From: Aliirhizobium wenxiniae
GTDB taxonomy: Bacteria > Pseudomonadota > Alphaproteobacteria > Rhizobiales > Rhizobiaceae
DNA length: 64,000 bases
Reading direction: 5' to 3'
Assembly (NCBI RefSeq): GCF_014201355.1
Contig: NZ_JACHEG010000015.1
Location: 1 to 64,000 of the forward strand
Of the stretch, positions 1-9,944 are shown piece by piece. The stretch's first letter is position 1. Each line of letters opens with the position of its first letter. Under the pieces are notes generated by a model. It was given only the letters and a program-made list of their open reading frames with translations. It was not told the origin of the DNA and made no database searches. The position numbers and the translations under genes are program-made.

Positions 1-297
1 CTCCGCATAGCCGGCAACCTCTTGCTCGTCGCGTGTCGTAAACGACCCCAGGCGAATGTTTGCCAGCAGCTTTTCGACCTCTCGATCGGTGAGGCGTGCC
101 CCTTCGATACGGGTGGAGGAACCGACGCTTTCGATCGTGGCGACACGCCGGAGGCCGGACAGCCGCTCAGGCGCAATCCGGCCGATCGCACGCCAAGCAC
201 CCTTGAATTCGTCAATTTCGGCGATCAGCGACAGAATTTCAGGCGTGATCCGGACGGTCGCCGTATTTAGAAATTCCATTTGCGCATCCATTCCCAT
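1..297 (-). CDS. Fic family protein, N-terminal part (runs off window)
   Basis: The minus strand is open from the window edge to an ATG at 297 (alternatives at 291 and 279), giving 99 codons. The peptide carries ATIESVGSSTRIEGARLTD near residues 53-71, the N-terminal signature of Fic/DOC proteins. S61-TRI-E65-G66 fits the (S/T)xxxE(G/N) inhibitory-helix motif of class II Fic enzymes, which self-inhibit AMP transfer to target hydroxyl groups. The catalytic HxFx(D/E)GN(G/K)R loop would lie outside the window, so activity cannot be judged. The ATG at 297 lies inside a repeated motif that continues upstream, suggesting autoregulation. Confidence 0.82.
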   Translation of the reverse strand, partial: MGMDAQMEFLNTATVRITPEILSLIAEIDEFKGAWRAIGRIAPERLSGLRRVATIESVGSSTRIEGARLTDREVEKLLANIRLGSFTTRDEQEVAGYAE

Positions 298-350
298 CCA
301 ATTTTTAAGGCGCTGTCATGCACTATTTATCCATCCAATTCCATCCAATT
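294..350. repeat. Three copies of CCATCCAATT upstream of the Fic gene
   Basis: CCATCCAATT occurs at 294-303, 331-340 and 341-350; the last two are in tandem and the first overlaps the proposed Fic start codon at 297. Read on the gene strand the unit is AATTGGATGG. The position, over the start and 34-53 bases upstream, fits an operator for a DNA-binding regulator of the Fic gene. That role is inferred. Confidence 0.55.
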
Positions 351-866
351 TTCACGAAAGAGTTCGTCAGATCTATCAGTCGTGACCTGGATGACTGGCC
401 ATTCCTCAATTGAATCCAGACTTTTGCAGCGAGACGAGAGACGATGTACGAGGACGACAGCTATCAGCAACTCGAGACGCCCCTCCAATGTCATTGGCAA
501 GGCACTGGCGACCGAGGACGAGGATTTCTAAGTCTCTGACGTCTCTAGCAGTTCGGATGAGATCGACGCGGAACAACCGCGGGGCCGTAGGTTCGACCCC
601 GCTCAAGAGCAGAGCCCATCTTGGACCAACCTTATACACGTTGATCGGATGGGCGGAGCAAGGTTCAAATGCCTGCTCGATCGATTAGGCGATCATCTAC
701 CCTCGACGCCCCTGTGACTTTTGCCACTCGTACATCAAGTATCTGAGCCTTCAGATCTGTGATGAATAAAGCGTCTCATACGGCGCGGCGATGGCGCTCT
801 GTGAGATGCTGTTCGTTTTCGTGCGAATGAAATGAAGGAGTTGCGGCTTGAAGCGGGCGCCAGAAA
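351..866. other. Intergenic stretch without a convincing gene
   Basis: Between the Fic promoter and the 3' end of the glycan operon no reading frame has recognisable protein features. A segment near 565-610 (GGTTCGACCCC with flanking G/C runs) resembles a tRNA T-arm, but no acceptor or anticodon stem can be folded around it. No terminator with a T-run is evident after the operon. Confidence 0.5.
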
Positions 867-3116
867 TCAGACCGAATCGAAATAGGAACTGTCAACCAAC
901 ACGCTCTGCAGGGGTTGATATACCTCTCTGCCAGAAGATGTAATTTCGGCAGACAGCAAGCCGTTTGCGCAGGCACGGCCGTCGTCCCACCCTGGATGGT
1001 TGACGATCGGATAGAGGCAGAGGCCCTCCATCGGCACGCCAGATTTGATAGCTACTTGCACTTCGCCTGAAACATAAGAGAACCAAGGCGCTCGTCGTTC
1101 GTCCTCGATGCCCGTTTCCGCAACTAGCAGCGGCCGGCCATAGCGCGCATAAGTCTCGAAGAGGATTTTGGAGAAGGGCTTATAGAGCGGGTGGCCGATG
1201 TCGATCGGCGGGCCGCCGTGGATCCACTGGTTGTTGAAATAATAGTTCACACCTATGATGTCGAGATATCGCTCATCACCGCCGATCTGCGGCCAGATCC
1301 GGCCGGCGATCAGATCCCAGCCCTGGAACTGGGATTGCCGGTGGCCTTCCGCATGACCGCGCTCCCATGGGCGCAAGGGATCGGTGATGACGTTGATGAC
1401 CGGATCGCAATGCACGAAGCGTGCCCGGGGTTCGACATGCAGGATCGCCTCCATGGCAGCGATTGCCGCTCGGGCCAGTTGCACCTTCAGCTCGAAGCCG
1501 CGACCATTGGCAAACGGGTTTAGGTAGCCCGCATCGCCGCCGCCCCAGGAGAAGAACGAAATTTCGTTGACCGGGCAATAGAAGGGAACGGCGTCGCTCT
1601 CTTCCCTTACCGTGGTTGCGCAAGCGCCGGCGTATCTGGCAAACCGGTCTACGAAGCCGGGCGACCAGATGTCGAGGTCGTCCGGCCAGCCGTAATGCAA
1701 TAAGTCCCAGACGACCTGCGCGCCGGTCTCGGTCGCGGCGCGCAGCATCGGGCGTATGCTGGACCAGTCATAACCGCTGGATTTGTCTATCAAGTGCCAT
1801 CGGAAACCGTCTCGTACCGTGCGAATACCAAGGCCGGCCAGTTGCCGATAATCCTGCGCCGCATGCCGGTCGTGACCGACCGCATCGATTATGTCGAGGC
1901 GACGGCCCAAAGCCTCGCCAGCGCCCGGGCGAAGCCGATGCGTCGAACACTCGAAGCCGCCCTGAAGAAAGGAGCGGAACACGCCGGTTGGAGCGGCTGA
2001 CTTGCGCTCACTCAGAGTGTCGCTGAACAAGTTTTGCCATTGCGGCAGCACTGCTTCCACAGAATAGGCGGTCTCGACCTTCTGCCGCAGCGCAGTCCCA
2101 AGTACGCGTCGGCGTTCGGGACTGGTTATCAGGTCGCCCAACGCGCGGGACACCGCGAGCGGATCGTCATAAGGCACGAACAGGCCGGATATGCCGTCCT
2201 CGATCTGCTGCATGGCGCCGTTGTCCGGCGTGGCGATGACGGGAAGGGCGGCAGCTCCCGCTTCCGCGATCACATGCGGCATGCCTTCTCCACGCGACAG
2301 CCAGACAAATATGTCGAAAGCGGACAATAGATCAGGAATATCCTTGCGGTCGCCAAGGAATTGCAGCCGGTTCCCGAGACCGTACTGGCTGGCCAGCGCC
2401 TTTAACCGGTCGGCATAGTCCGGCACGAACGCGTCCGGCCCGCCGACAACAACGAACCGCGCCCCTTTGTGGATGGTGCAGATCATCGATGCAGCCTCGA
2501 GGAACTGCTCTACGTTTTTCTTCGGATCGAGACGGCCAACCCAGCCGATCAGAACTTGGTCTTCTGCGATGCCGATGCTTGCCCGCTTGTCAGCCCGCCG
2601 TGCCGGGTCGAACGAGGCAAGATCCACCATGGACGGGATTTCGATCGCATGTTGCTCGCGGCCCGGCATGAGAGATGCGGCAGCATCGCGTATCGAGCGG
2701 CAGACGCCGACATAACGGCTGGTCAGATGTTTTGGGCCGGCAAGAGCTTCGGAAACCAGGCCACCGTGTTCGATCAGTGGCGGACGCAGGTGCAGGCGTT
2801 CCAATGCCGGATAGATATCCGCGACATTCTGGCAGGAAACGACAATGTCGTATGCCGGAACCTTAGATGCAAGATAACCGACGGTGTCCTCAAATGAGAG
2901 GTCGTAAGGGGTCGTATCCACATCTACCCCGAGTGCGCGGAGTTGTTCGTGGGTCTGTTGCGGCATGCCCGACTTGCGAAAGCACGCCACGACATCGATA
3001 CGATACCGCCGCGGATCGAGGTTCTTCGCCAGCAACCGGACCTCGGTTTCCTCACCGCCGACCACGAGCCATGCGAAGACGAAAAGGATCCGGATAGGCG
3101 CGGGTTCCGCTGTCAT
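867..3116 (-). CDS. Fused GT4 glycosyltransferase and GH1-like glycosidase
   Basis: A 749-residue two-domain protein. Residues 1-370 are a GT-B fold family 4 glycosyltransferase: a glycine-rich N-terminal loop (WLVVGGEET) and the EX7E donor-sugar motif at E277 to E285. Residues 385-740 form a family 1-like beta-glycosidase barrel with acid/base E518 in CPVNE and nucleophile E667 in VAETG. There is no signal peptide, so it probably acts in the cytoplasm, building and trimming or transglycosylating one glycan. The start ATG overlaps the stop of the upstream gene (ATGA), so it is the last gene of a coupled operon. Linker residues 371-385 contain no methionine, so a hidden separate gene start is unlikely. 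Confidence 0.85.
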   Translation of the reverse strand: MTAEPAPIRILFVFAWLVVGGEETEVRLLAKNLDPRRYRIDVVACFRKSGMPQQTHEQLRALGVDVDTTPYDLSFEDTVGYLASKVPAYDIVVSCQNVADIYPALERLHLRPPLIEHGGLVSEALAGPKHLTSRYVGVCRSIRDAAASLMPGREQHAIEIPSMVDLASFDPARRADKRASIGIAEDQVLIGWVGRLDPKKNVEQFLEAASMICTIHKGARFVVVGGPDAFVPDYADRLKALASQYGLGNRLQFLGDRKDIPDLLSAFDIFVWLSRGEGMPHVIAEAGAAALPVIATPDNGAMQQIEDGISGLFVPYDDPLAVSRALGDLITSPERRRVLGTALRQKVETAYSVEAVLPQWQNLFSDTLSERKSAAPTGVFRSFLQGGFECSTHRLRPGAGEALGRRLDIIDAVGHDRHAAQDYRQLAGLGIRTVRDGFRWHLIDKSSGYDWSSIRPMLRAATETGAQVVWDLLHYGWPDDLDIWSPGFVDRFARYAGACATTVREESDAVPFYCPVNEISFFSWGGGDAGYLNPFANGRGFELKVQLARAAIAAMEAILHVEPRARFVHCDPVINVITDPLRPWERGHAEGHRQSQFQGWDLIAGRIWPQIGGDERYLDIIGVNYYFNNQWIHGGPPIDIGHPLYKPFSKILFETYARYGRPLLVAETGIEDERRAPWFSYVSGEVQVAIKSGVPMEGLCLYPIVNHPGWDDGRACANGLLSAEITSSGREVYQPLQSVLVDSSYFDSV

Positions 3117-6100
3117 TCGCTCACCTGGAACACGACCTGAAGAAAGTCTGGGCGGTTTTCGACTAGCTCCGCGAGGAAGACCGGAGCGTCTTCAATCGGC
3201 ACGACATGCGTCACCATATGCTCGCGGATCGTGGCGCCGTCCGCAATTAGCAGATCAATGGTGGCCAACGCCAGCCGGCGGCGGTTCCACGACCCCGTCA
3301 GTCCACGTGGTACACGGTTGATCTGGGCGCAGCGGATGTTGAGGCCGTTGTGGTGAAACTCCTCGCCCAGCCTTAGCGCATCGGCGCCACCTTGGTAAAA
3401 GGCAAGGTCGATAACGGTGCCCTGAGGTCTCAGTGCTTTCAACGCCGTATGAAGACTGCCGGAATGGGCGCGCGTCTGGAACACAAACTCTGCTCCGCGA
3501 CCCAGCCCGTCATGCCAACGGGCCTTGGCGTGCTGCCACACGTGGTCTTCCGTCATGGCGGTCAAGCCCATTGCTTCCGCCTTGCTACGGCGAAACTCGG
3601 ATGGGTCGGTGATCACCACTTCAGAGGCTCCAAGCGAACGGGCAAATAGTGCGGTCATCAACCCGACGACACCCGCACCGATAACGATAACAGGCCGGTC
3701 CTGCAGGCCGGCGCCGAGTGACGGCACATGGGCGCCAAATGCGTCGGCATCCGCGTGAAGGATGCCGTTCGCGGCAATCGGCCCCATCTGCGCGACCAGC
3801 ACGCCGAGCAATGGATCGATCTGCGGCGGCAGCGGCACGAGCAGGTCATGGAAGGGATTCGCAGTATGTCCGGTCTTGTGTGCATAGGTCGTCGCGACGA
3901 TTTCGCCTTCCAAGAACCCATGCGCACGAGATTCCGACACGCGAGCGACTTCCATATAGCCAAGGAATGGCACGGGATAATGCAGGTCCGGCTCGTTCTC
4001 GATAAATACGCCGCGCTCGCTATCGAAACGGGAGCGGAAATAAGGATTGGTGTTCTTGAGGAAGGTCATCTCGGTGCCTGCCGAAAGACCCGTATAAAGT
4101 GTGTCAAGCCGTATCTGCCCCTCGCCGGGAGGGCCTTCCTCGTATTCGAACAGATAGGGTCGACCGGGCGCCTCGACCCCGAGAGACCTGATCTTGCGAT
4201 GGCCCGGCGGCATGCCCTGCGGAGCCTCTGGTCGCGGCTGAAACGTGAGCGGAGCCGGTTCCACCCGCCTCAACTGTGGAGGGTCGAGCCGGACCGGCTC
4301 GCCGACCTGTGCCGATGACATTACCGCAAGCGCCAGGCGATGGGTGGCAAGCGCCTCGCCATAGGGGCAGCGAATGCGATTTTCACCGCCGCGCACGGCA
4401 TCGATGAAGTCGCGATCCTCCCGCCACACCGGATCACCATCCGCGCCGCGCACCGGCCGGCCGCGACCAACATCCACCATGATGTCGCGGTCGGTTAACT
4501 CGATCGCGAGCTTGTCGGCAAAGATGTGCAGGCCGACCCTGTGGTTCCAGCCGAGCAGGCAGGTTGAGGCGATGTTGGCAACGACGCCGGTTTCGAATGT
4601 CAGGTTTGCGGTGGTCACCGTCGGGACGTCGAGCCCGGGAAACTCCTCGCGATCCTTGTGTCCGACACGTCCGTAGACTTCCGTGACTTCGCCCACCAGA
4701 AAACGGACGAGGTCCAGGAGATGCGTCGTCTGCTCGATCATCTGGCCGCCGGACTTGTCCTGCTTCCACCACCACTGCGGCGGCGGAGTCGAATCCAGCC
4801 AGTAGCCGGAAAGAAGCTGCGCTGGATTTTCGGCCAAAAGCGCGCGCGCCTCGTCGACGATATCGAGATAGCGCCAATGATAACCGACGCCGGTGACAAG
4901 GCTCTTCGCCACGACGGCTTCGGCGATTTCTTCCGCTATCGCGAGGTCGAGGGATACTGGCTTCTCCACAAAAAAGGGAATGCCGCGTTCGATCAGATCC
5001 CGTTCCGGCTCACCATGAGCGAACGGTGGCACACAGACATAGACGGCGTCTGGTCGCACCGCATCCAGCATGTCTCGGTGGTGCGCGAAAGATTTTGCAC
5101 CGAAGCGCTTGGCAGCTTCGTCGGCGCGGTCGAGATCGGGATCTGCAAAGCCGACAAGCTCGACATCATTGAATCCCGCGAGGATATCGAGGTGGCGCCG
5201 GGCTATCCCGCCGGCGCCTATAAAGGCCAGACGTGTCTTATGCATGGAGCCGTTCCTTTGTCTGTACTTGCCTGGAATAGGAAGAAGCCGGTCGTAGATA
5301 GCACCCGTTTCGGCAGCCATTCGCTCGGCTGAAAAATGGTTATTAAGACGTTCGCGGCCTGCCGTCCCAGCCTCGGCCATTCGGGTGGGATCGCTCAGCG
5401 CCCGACCGATTGTGGCAGCAAGCGAGTTGGGATTTCCCGGTTCGGCATAATAAGGATGATTGTCGCCAAGAGCCTCGACCGTTCCGCCAATGCTGGTTGC
5501 GATCACCGGCACACCGAGCGACATTGCCTCAAGAACTGCAAGCGGAAGGCCTTCGAAGCGCGACGGTAGAACAAAGAGGTCGGCCGCTGCCAGGATCTCG
5601 TTGACGTCCGTGCGCTGGCCGAGGAAGCGGATATTGTTGCTGATTGCAAGTTCGTCCGACAGGGCTTCGATGCGCGGCTGCTCTTCACCCGACCCGATAA
5701 GAAGCAGCTTTATTGCCGGATAGGTTTCCAACACTTCGGACAACGCCCGGACTAGCGTCTCGTGATCTTTCTGAGCGGTAAAACGGGCGACGGTGACGAG
5801 CAGAGCCTCATCGCAGATGCCCAATGTCCGCCTGGTGTCAGAGACGGACTTCGTCGGCTCGAGCGGATGAACGCCGTTAAGCACCACGCTTAGCTTTTCC
5901 GGCGCGATATGCCCGTCGAAGCTTTGACGCGACGCCTCCGAGACGAGGATATGATGCGTAACGTTACGGGCCTCATGCTTGTAGAGCGCCTGTTGCGCCG
6001 GATCTGTCAGCAGATACGGGAGATGATCCGTGCGCATGACCGGGATACCGTGAGCCGTGCCGGCCATCGCAAGACCGTGGCCCTCCCAGCCTATGCCGGC

Positions 6101-6349
6101 ATGGATGTGCAGGAGATCGATTCCGGCCCGCGGCAGCCAGTCGCTGAACTCATCGAGATCAGGCGAGATCTTGATGGCGATGCCAGCACGTGCGGCACGT
6201 GGCAACAGCCCCGTCCTATCCTGGGAGACCAGCGATATGGTGATATCGTAGCGCGCGGCCAAAATTTGCCCGAGCGCCAGAATGTGTTCTCCCATGCCGG
6301 ACGGGTTGAGACTGTCGGTCGCAAGGAGGATGCGCTGACGATCACCCAC
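3113..6349 (-). CDS. Triple fusion: GT4 glycosyltransferase, Gfo/Idh/MocA oxidoreductase and MDR dehydrogenase
   Basis: A 1078-residue protein. Residues 1-360 are a family 4 glycosyltransferase with EX7E at E266/E274. Residues 369-690 are a Gfo/Idh/MocA NAD(P)-dependent sugar oxidoreductase (FIGAGGIARRHLD and the EKP motif at 462-464). Residues 715-1078 are a medium-chain dehydrogenase with Rossmann motif GAGVVG at 891-896. The last two domains also occur together in known bi-domain oxidoreductases. It starts with GTG and overlaps the end of the upstream mutase gene by eight bases. An internal ATG for M369 is preceded by AAAGGAA at ribosome-binding distance, so the oxidoreductase half may also be made alone or was once a separate gene. 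Confidence 0.85.
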   Translation of the reverse strand: MGDRQRILLATDSLNPSGMGEHILALGQILAARYDITISLVSQDRTGLLPRAARAGIAIKISPDLDEFSDWLPRAGIDLLHIHAGIGWEGHGLAMAGTAHGIPVMRTDHLPYLLTDPAQQALYKHEARNVTHHILVSEASRQSFDGHIAPEKLSVVLNGVHPLEPTKSVSDTRRTLGICDEALLVTVARFTAQKDHETLVRALSEVLETYPAIKLLLIGSGEEQPRIEALSDELAISNNIRFLGQRTDVNEILAAADLFVLPSRFEGLPLAVLEAMSLGVPVIATSIGGTVEALGDNHPYYAEPGNPNSLAATIGRALSDPTRMAEAGTAGRERLNNHFSAERMAAETGAIYDRLLPIPGKYRQRNGSMHKTRLAFIGAGGIARRHLDILAGFNDVELVGFADPDLDRADEAAKRFGAKSFAHHRDMLDAVRPDAVYVCVPPFAHGEPERDLIERGIPFFVEKPVSLDLAIAEEIAEAVVAKSLVTGVGYHWRYLDIVDEARALLAENPAQLLSGYWLDSTPPPQWWWKQDKSGGQMIEQTTHLLDLVRFLVGEVTEVYGRVGHKDREEFPGLDVPTVTTANLTFETGVVANIASTCLLGWNHRVGLHIFADKLAIELTDRDIMVDVGRGRPVRGADGDPVWREDRDFIDAVRGGENRIRCPYGEALATHRLALAVMSSAQVGEPVRLDPPQLRRVEPAPLTFQPRPEAPQGMPPGHRKIRSLGVEAPGRPYLFEYEEGPPGEGQIRLDTLYTGLSAGTEMTFLKNTNPYFRSRFDSERGVFIENEPDLHYPVPFLGYMEVARVSESRAHGFLEGEIVATTYAHKTGHTANPFHDLLVPLPPQIDPLLGVLVAQMGPIAANGILHADADAFGAHVPSLGAGLQDRPVIVIGAGVVGLMTALFARSLGASEVVITDPSEFRRSKAEAMGLTAMTEDHVWQHAKARWHDGLGRGAEFVFQTRAHSGSLHTALKALRPQGTVIDLAFYQGGADALRLGEEFHHNGLNIRCAQINRVPRGLTGSWNRRRLALATIDLLIADGATIREHMVTHVVPIEDAPVFLAELVENRPDFLQVVFQVSE

Positions 6350-8702
6350 CCGAGGCGTCCGCCAGTTTGCCGGTTACGCCGCGCTTTGCAACAAGGCGGC
6401 GGTAAGTAGCGAGCGCCTGTCCGACCACCTGATCCATATTGTAATATTTGTAGGTACCGAGGCGTCCCACGAACGTCACATCGTCGTGCTCGCGGGCCAG
6501 TGCCTCATACTGCTTGTAAAGCGCCTGATTTTCGGCACGGGGGATCGGGTAGTAGGGGTCGCCATCGGCCCGGGAATATTCATAGCTGATGCTGGTTTCA
6601 GGATGAACTTGGCCGGTTAGGTGCTTGTATTCCGTAACGCGGGTAAATGGCACATCCTCGGACGGATAGTTGATGACCCCGACCGGAAACATGCGCCGGA
6701 CGTCATGTGTTTCGTGGCGAAATTCTAGACTGCGGTAGGGCAGGCTTCCGAGACGATGGTCGAAATATTCGTCGATCGGGCCGGTAAAGATGGTATGTCT
6801 CGCCAGGCCCTTGCGATCGAGATCGGCGAACTCGGTACCGACCATGACCGTTATATTCTCGTGATCAAGCATCCGTTGAAACATCCGTGTGTAACCCTCA
6901 AGAGGCATCGCCTGAAAGGCATCGAGGAAATACCGGTCGTCCTCGTTGGCGCGGGTCGGTACGCGAGCCGTCACGGAACGATCTAGTTCGGACGGATCGA
7001 GACCCCACTGCTTGCGGGTGTAGCCTTCGAAAAATGTCTTGTAGAGGTCCGGACCTATCTGCGAAATCACTACGTCGCGCGATGTCAGAATTGGGTCGCA
7101 AGGTCGCGCGCGTTCCGAGAGGAAGCGAGCGGCGTCTGCCTCCGACCTAAGATCGACGCCGTAGAGCGCGTTCAACGTCGTACGATTGATCGGAACGGGC
7201 AGGCGCAAATTGCCGACCTGAGACAGGACCCGATGTTCATAGGGTCTCCACGCGGTGAAGCGAGACAGGTAGGAAAATACGTCGTCACTGTTGGTATGAA
7301 AGATATGCGGGCCGTATTTGTGTACGAGAATGCCTGCAGCGTCATGGTAGTCATAGGCATTGCCTGCGATGTGCGGCCGACGATCGCAGACGAGCACTTT
7401 AAGATCACTCTCGGACGCCAACCGTTCAGCTAGCACCGAGCCTGCAAAACCCGCACCAACTATCAGGTAGTCGTAAGCCATGGACCCTAAACGGGTAGTG
7501 CGAGGAAACTGTCTATCCGCCGGCATCTGCCTGCGCGCGCCAGCTTGCTCCACGATCAGCGACATGTTCTTGAACGTTGTATCCCAGGACGACGTTGCGA
7601 GGTATTTATCGACATCGTCGCGCCAGAGTGTGCCGGATCGTATCAGGTCCAGCGCCCCATCGCAGGCCTTTGCAAATTCATCAGCGTCGTCTACCAGAAA
7701 AACGCCCGGGATGTTGGCATAAGTGCGCTCCACATCCCTGATGCGAGTGCTGACAACAGGTCGGCCTGCGGCAAGGTATTCCGGCGTTTTGGTAGGGCTG
7801 ATAAAACGGGTCGCCTCGTTGAGCGCAAATGGCATCAGGGCCGCGTCCCAACCCGCGAGATAACCGGGCAAATCGGCATAAGACTTCTGACCGAGGTAAT
7901 GGATATTGGCGGCGCGCGGCAGTTCCGCCGGTAAAATCTTCACGACAGGTCCGACGAATACGAACGATTTATCGGGAGACGCGGCCGCCAGCATGCGGAT
8001 CAGATCGAGATCGAGACGCTCGTCTATAACGCCGTAATAGCCAAGCCGCGGACGGGGTATGGATGCCTGATCCGATGGTTCAGCGTCGATAATGCGAGCG
8101 GTACCGAAGTGGTTTATATCGACGCTTGAGGGAAAAGCGTGGATGTTGTCATGCAGGTGCTTCTTGGCCTCATAGAGACTGACGCCGCCGGTGAAGACCG
8201 CGTCTGCCCGTGCCAACAGGGCCGCTTCCGCATCCTTGAGGCTTGCAGGCGCGAATTTGAAATTCGCCAGTTCGTCCATGCAGTCGTAAATCACAGCAGT
8301 CGCATCGACATGTTTCGCAAAACCGAACATAAGCGGCGTGTAGAACCACAGAATCGGCCGTTCGGCGCGGTGTAGCTCGACCAATTCGTTCAAAAGGCCG
8401 CGCAGGGCGTTCTCGCGTTCCTGCTCGTTCCACCAATGCGGCACGCGTGGCCGGATTGCTTTGACACGGGTATTTTCAAACGGATGGATCTCGAGGTAGG
8501 GCAGGTGATGATCAGTCGGAATGAATTCCTCGAAATAGAAAACCCGACGTTGAGTGGAGAATCGCTCCATCAGATGCTGCGGTCGTTGCAGCACGAAATC
8601 CCATCGGAGATGCGAGAAACAGATGAGTGGGATGTCTGCCGGTTCGGTCGCGATGGTGGACAGTGTGAACGAACTCTGCAGATTCATCGAATACCTCGCC
8701 AT
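6342..8702 (-). CDS. glf: Fused glycosyltransferase and UDP-galactopyranose mutase
   Basis: A 786-residue fusion. Residues 1-395 are a GT-B type glycosyltransferase-like domain (CFSHLRWDFVLQRPQHLM near residue 30). From about residue 408 the protein is UDP-galactopyranose mutase: FAD-binding VGAGFAG at about 415-421, HKYGPHIFHT, and the typical NYPSEDVPFTRVTEYKHLTG segment. The mutase converts UDP-Galp to UDP-Galf, so the operon probably makes a galactofuranose-containing glycan. The ATG at 8702 is preferred over 8735 because AGGAG sits eight bases before it. An internal ATG opens the mutase half. Confidence 0.88.
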   Translation of the reverse strand: MARYSMNLQSSFTLSTIATEPADIPLICFSHLRWDFVLQRPQHLMERFSTQRRVFYFEEFIPTDHHLPYLEIHPFENTRVKAIRPRVPHWWNEQERENALRGLLNELVELHRAERPILWFYTPLMFGFAKHVDATAVIYDCMDELANFKFAPASLKDAEAALLARADAVFTGGVSLYEAKKHLHDNIHAFPSSVDINHFGTARIIDAEPSDQASIPRPRLGYYGVIDERLDLDLIRMLAAASPDKSFVFVGPVVKILPAELPRAANIHYLGQKSYADLPGYLAGWDAALMPFALNEATRFISPTKTPEYLAAGRPVVSTRIRDVERTYANIPGVFLVDDADEFAKACDGALDLIRSGTLWRDDVDKYLATSSWDTTFKNMSLIVEQAGARRQMPADRQFPRTTRLGSMAYDYLIVGAGFAGSVLAERLASESDLKVLVCDRRPHIAGNAYDYHDAAGILVHKYGPHIFHTNSDDVFSYLSRFTAWRPYEHRVLSQVGNLRLPVPINRTTLNALYGVDLRSEADAARFLSERARPCDPILTSRDVVISQIGPDLYKTFFEGYTRKQWGLDPSELDRSVTARVPTRANEDDRYFLDAFQAMPLEGYTRMFQRMLDHENITVMVGTEFADLDRKGLARHTIFTGPIDEYFDHRLGSLPYRSLEFRHETHDVRRMFPVGVINYPSEDVPFTRVTEYKHLTGQVHPETSISYEYSRADGDPYYPIPRAENQALYKQYEALAREHDDVTFVGRLGTYKYYNMDQVVGQALATYRRLVAKRGVTGKLADASGG

Positions 8703-8765
8703 GATTTGATCTCCTAACAAGGAATGTGAAGCCAAGTTCCTTGAAGGGCGAAATTAGATTTTCGC

Positions 8766-9944
8766 TTAAAGTAAAATCGGAGGTGGATTTTTGGCGCGCC
8801 GCTTCTGCGAGACGAGTTGTGCGAGCTTCTTCTGGCTGTGCGGCCAAGTCCAGTTAGAGAGTACGGTGTTGCGGGGGGAAAAGCTGTCGAGGTTTTCCAG
8901 AATGTCTAATATGGCGAGGTGAAAGTCTTCGGCCGATGCAGTTAGTCCGGTCTGCGGAGTGATGTACTGTAGACCGCAACTCAGCCCGCTATTGGCTAGA
9001 ACTGGAATGCCCGCCAGCATATACTCGGTGAGGATGGCCGGCGCGCCATCGTCGACCCCGCAGACAACGCCCATACGCGACAAGTTCATCAGCCGATTTA
9101 CCTCCGCAAACGGTACGCCCGGTGGTTCGATGAAATCCACGTCGACACCCTTGTCGGCGACCTGCCGGCGAAATTCCGGGACCAGCTCGCCGTAACCGCA
9201 GACGCACAACGCCTTGACCGAACGGGGTAGTCTGGACAGAGCATCGAACAGGATGTCGTGCCGCTTGTAGGGCTGTGCGGCTGCGACATAGACGACATCG
9301 TAGGTTTTTGGCAGATCGAGCGGCCTGAACGTCGTGTCCGAGGCAAATTCCGGCCCCACCGGCATGATTGCTGTCATCATTGTCGGATGTCGGCCACGGA
9401 CTGCCTCCGATTGCCAGTCCGCTCCCGTTAGCACCAGATCGAAATGGCGGCTTACTTCAGAGGGAATGCGCAGCGCCGGCGCATCGATGGAATTGTAGAT
9501 CTTGAAGCTTTCGCTGCATGCGTCGAGGATATCTTCGCTCACACCAAGCCCCCAAACGCAAAGAATGTCCGGCGGTCCGAATGCTGCAATGTGCCCAAGC
9601 ATGTCATTGGACCCGAACGGCGCTTCTGGACCGTTCATCCTAAATGCCCGCCGTTTCAAGTGGGGACTGTCACCGGTCCAGTCCGCTGGCGGAATGTCGC
9701 CGCGCCAGTGCGTCCAGATTTCCGCGCAATCGGCAAGCCCGGCGCGTAAGGCTGACAATGGAAGTCTCTCGATATAACCGCCGTCAACCTGGATGGGGCC
9801 TGCTGGACGCACCGGCCCGGGTATGCTGCCCCGCGAGCCGTCGAGCCACTGTTGCCGATATTCTTCAACCGAGGGCAGTTGCGCTGTTTTCCACTCGCCG
9901 TCCTGAAAGTCGCTGATGACGACAATGCGTCGATAATCAAACAT
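8766..9944 (-). CDS. Glycosyltransferase, GT4-like
   Basis: A 392-residue soluble protein and the first gene of the glycan operon. The C-terminal half has the GT-B nucleotide-sugar fold: TYDVVYVAAAQPYKRHD, then a glycine-rich LCVCGYGELVPEF, and DDGAPAILTEYMLAGIPVLAN, a family 4-like donor motif with only the second glutamate clear. The N-terminal acceptor half is not recognisable. It ends 63 bases before the mutase start, and the next three genes are translationally coupled or closely spaced, so one transcript is likely. Confidence 0.75.
   Translation of the reverse strand: MFDYRRIVVISDFQDGEWKTAQLPSVEEYRQQWLDGSRGSIPGPVRPAGPIQVDGGYIERLPLSALRAGLADCAEIWTHWRGDIPPADWTGDSPHLKRRAFRMNGPEAPFGSNDMLGHIAAFGPPDILCVWGLGVSEDILDACSESFKIYNSIDAPALRIPSEVSRHFDLVLTGADWQSEAVRGRHPTMMTAIMPVGPEFASDTTFRPLDLPKTYDVVYVAAAQPYKRHDILFDALSRLPRSVKALCVCGYGELVPEFRRQVADKGVDVDFIEPPGVPFAEVNRLMNLSRMGVVCGVDDGAPAILTEYMLAGIPVLANSGLSCGLQYITPQTGLTASAEDFHLAILDILENLDSFSPRNTVLSNWTWPHSQKKLAQLVSQKRRAKNPPPILL

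Noticed and set aside
545-590. GGAAC with GGTT 15 bases away near 566
   Set aside because: Spacing is too short and no plus-strand gene follows.
540-620. tRNA-like segment with GGTTCGACCCC
   Set aside because: A T-loop-like string is present but no 7-bp acceptor stem, D-arm or anticodon arm can be formed around it.
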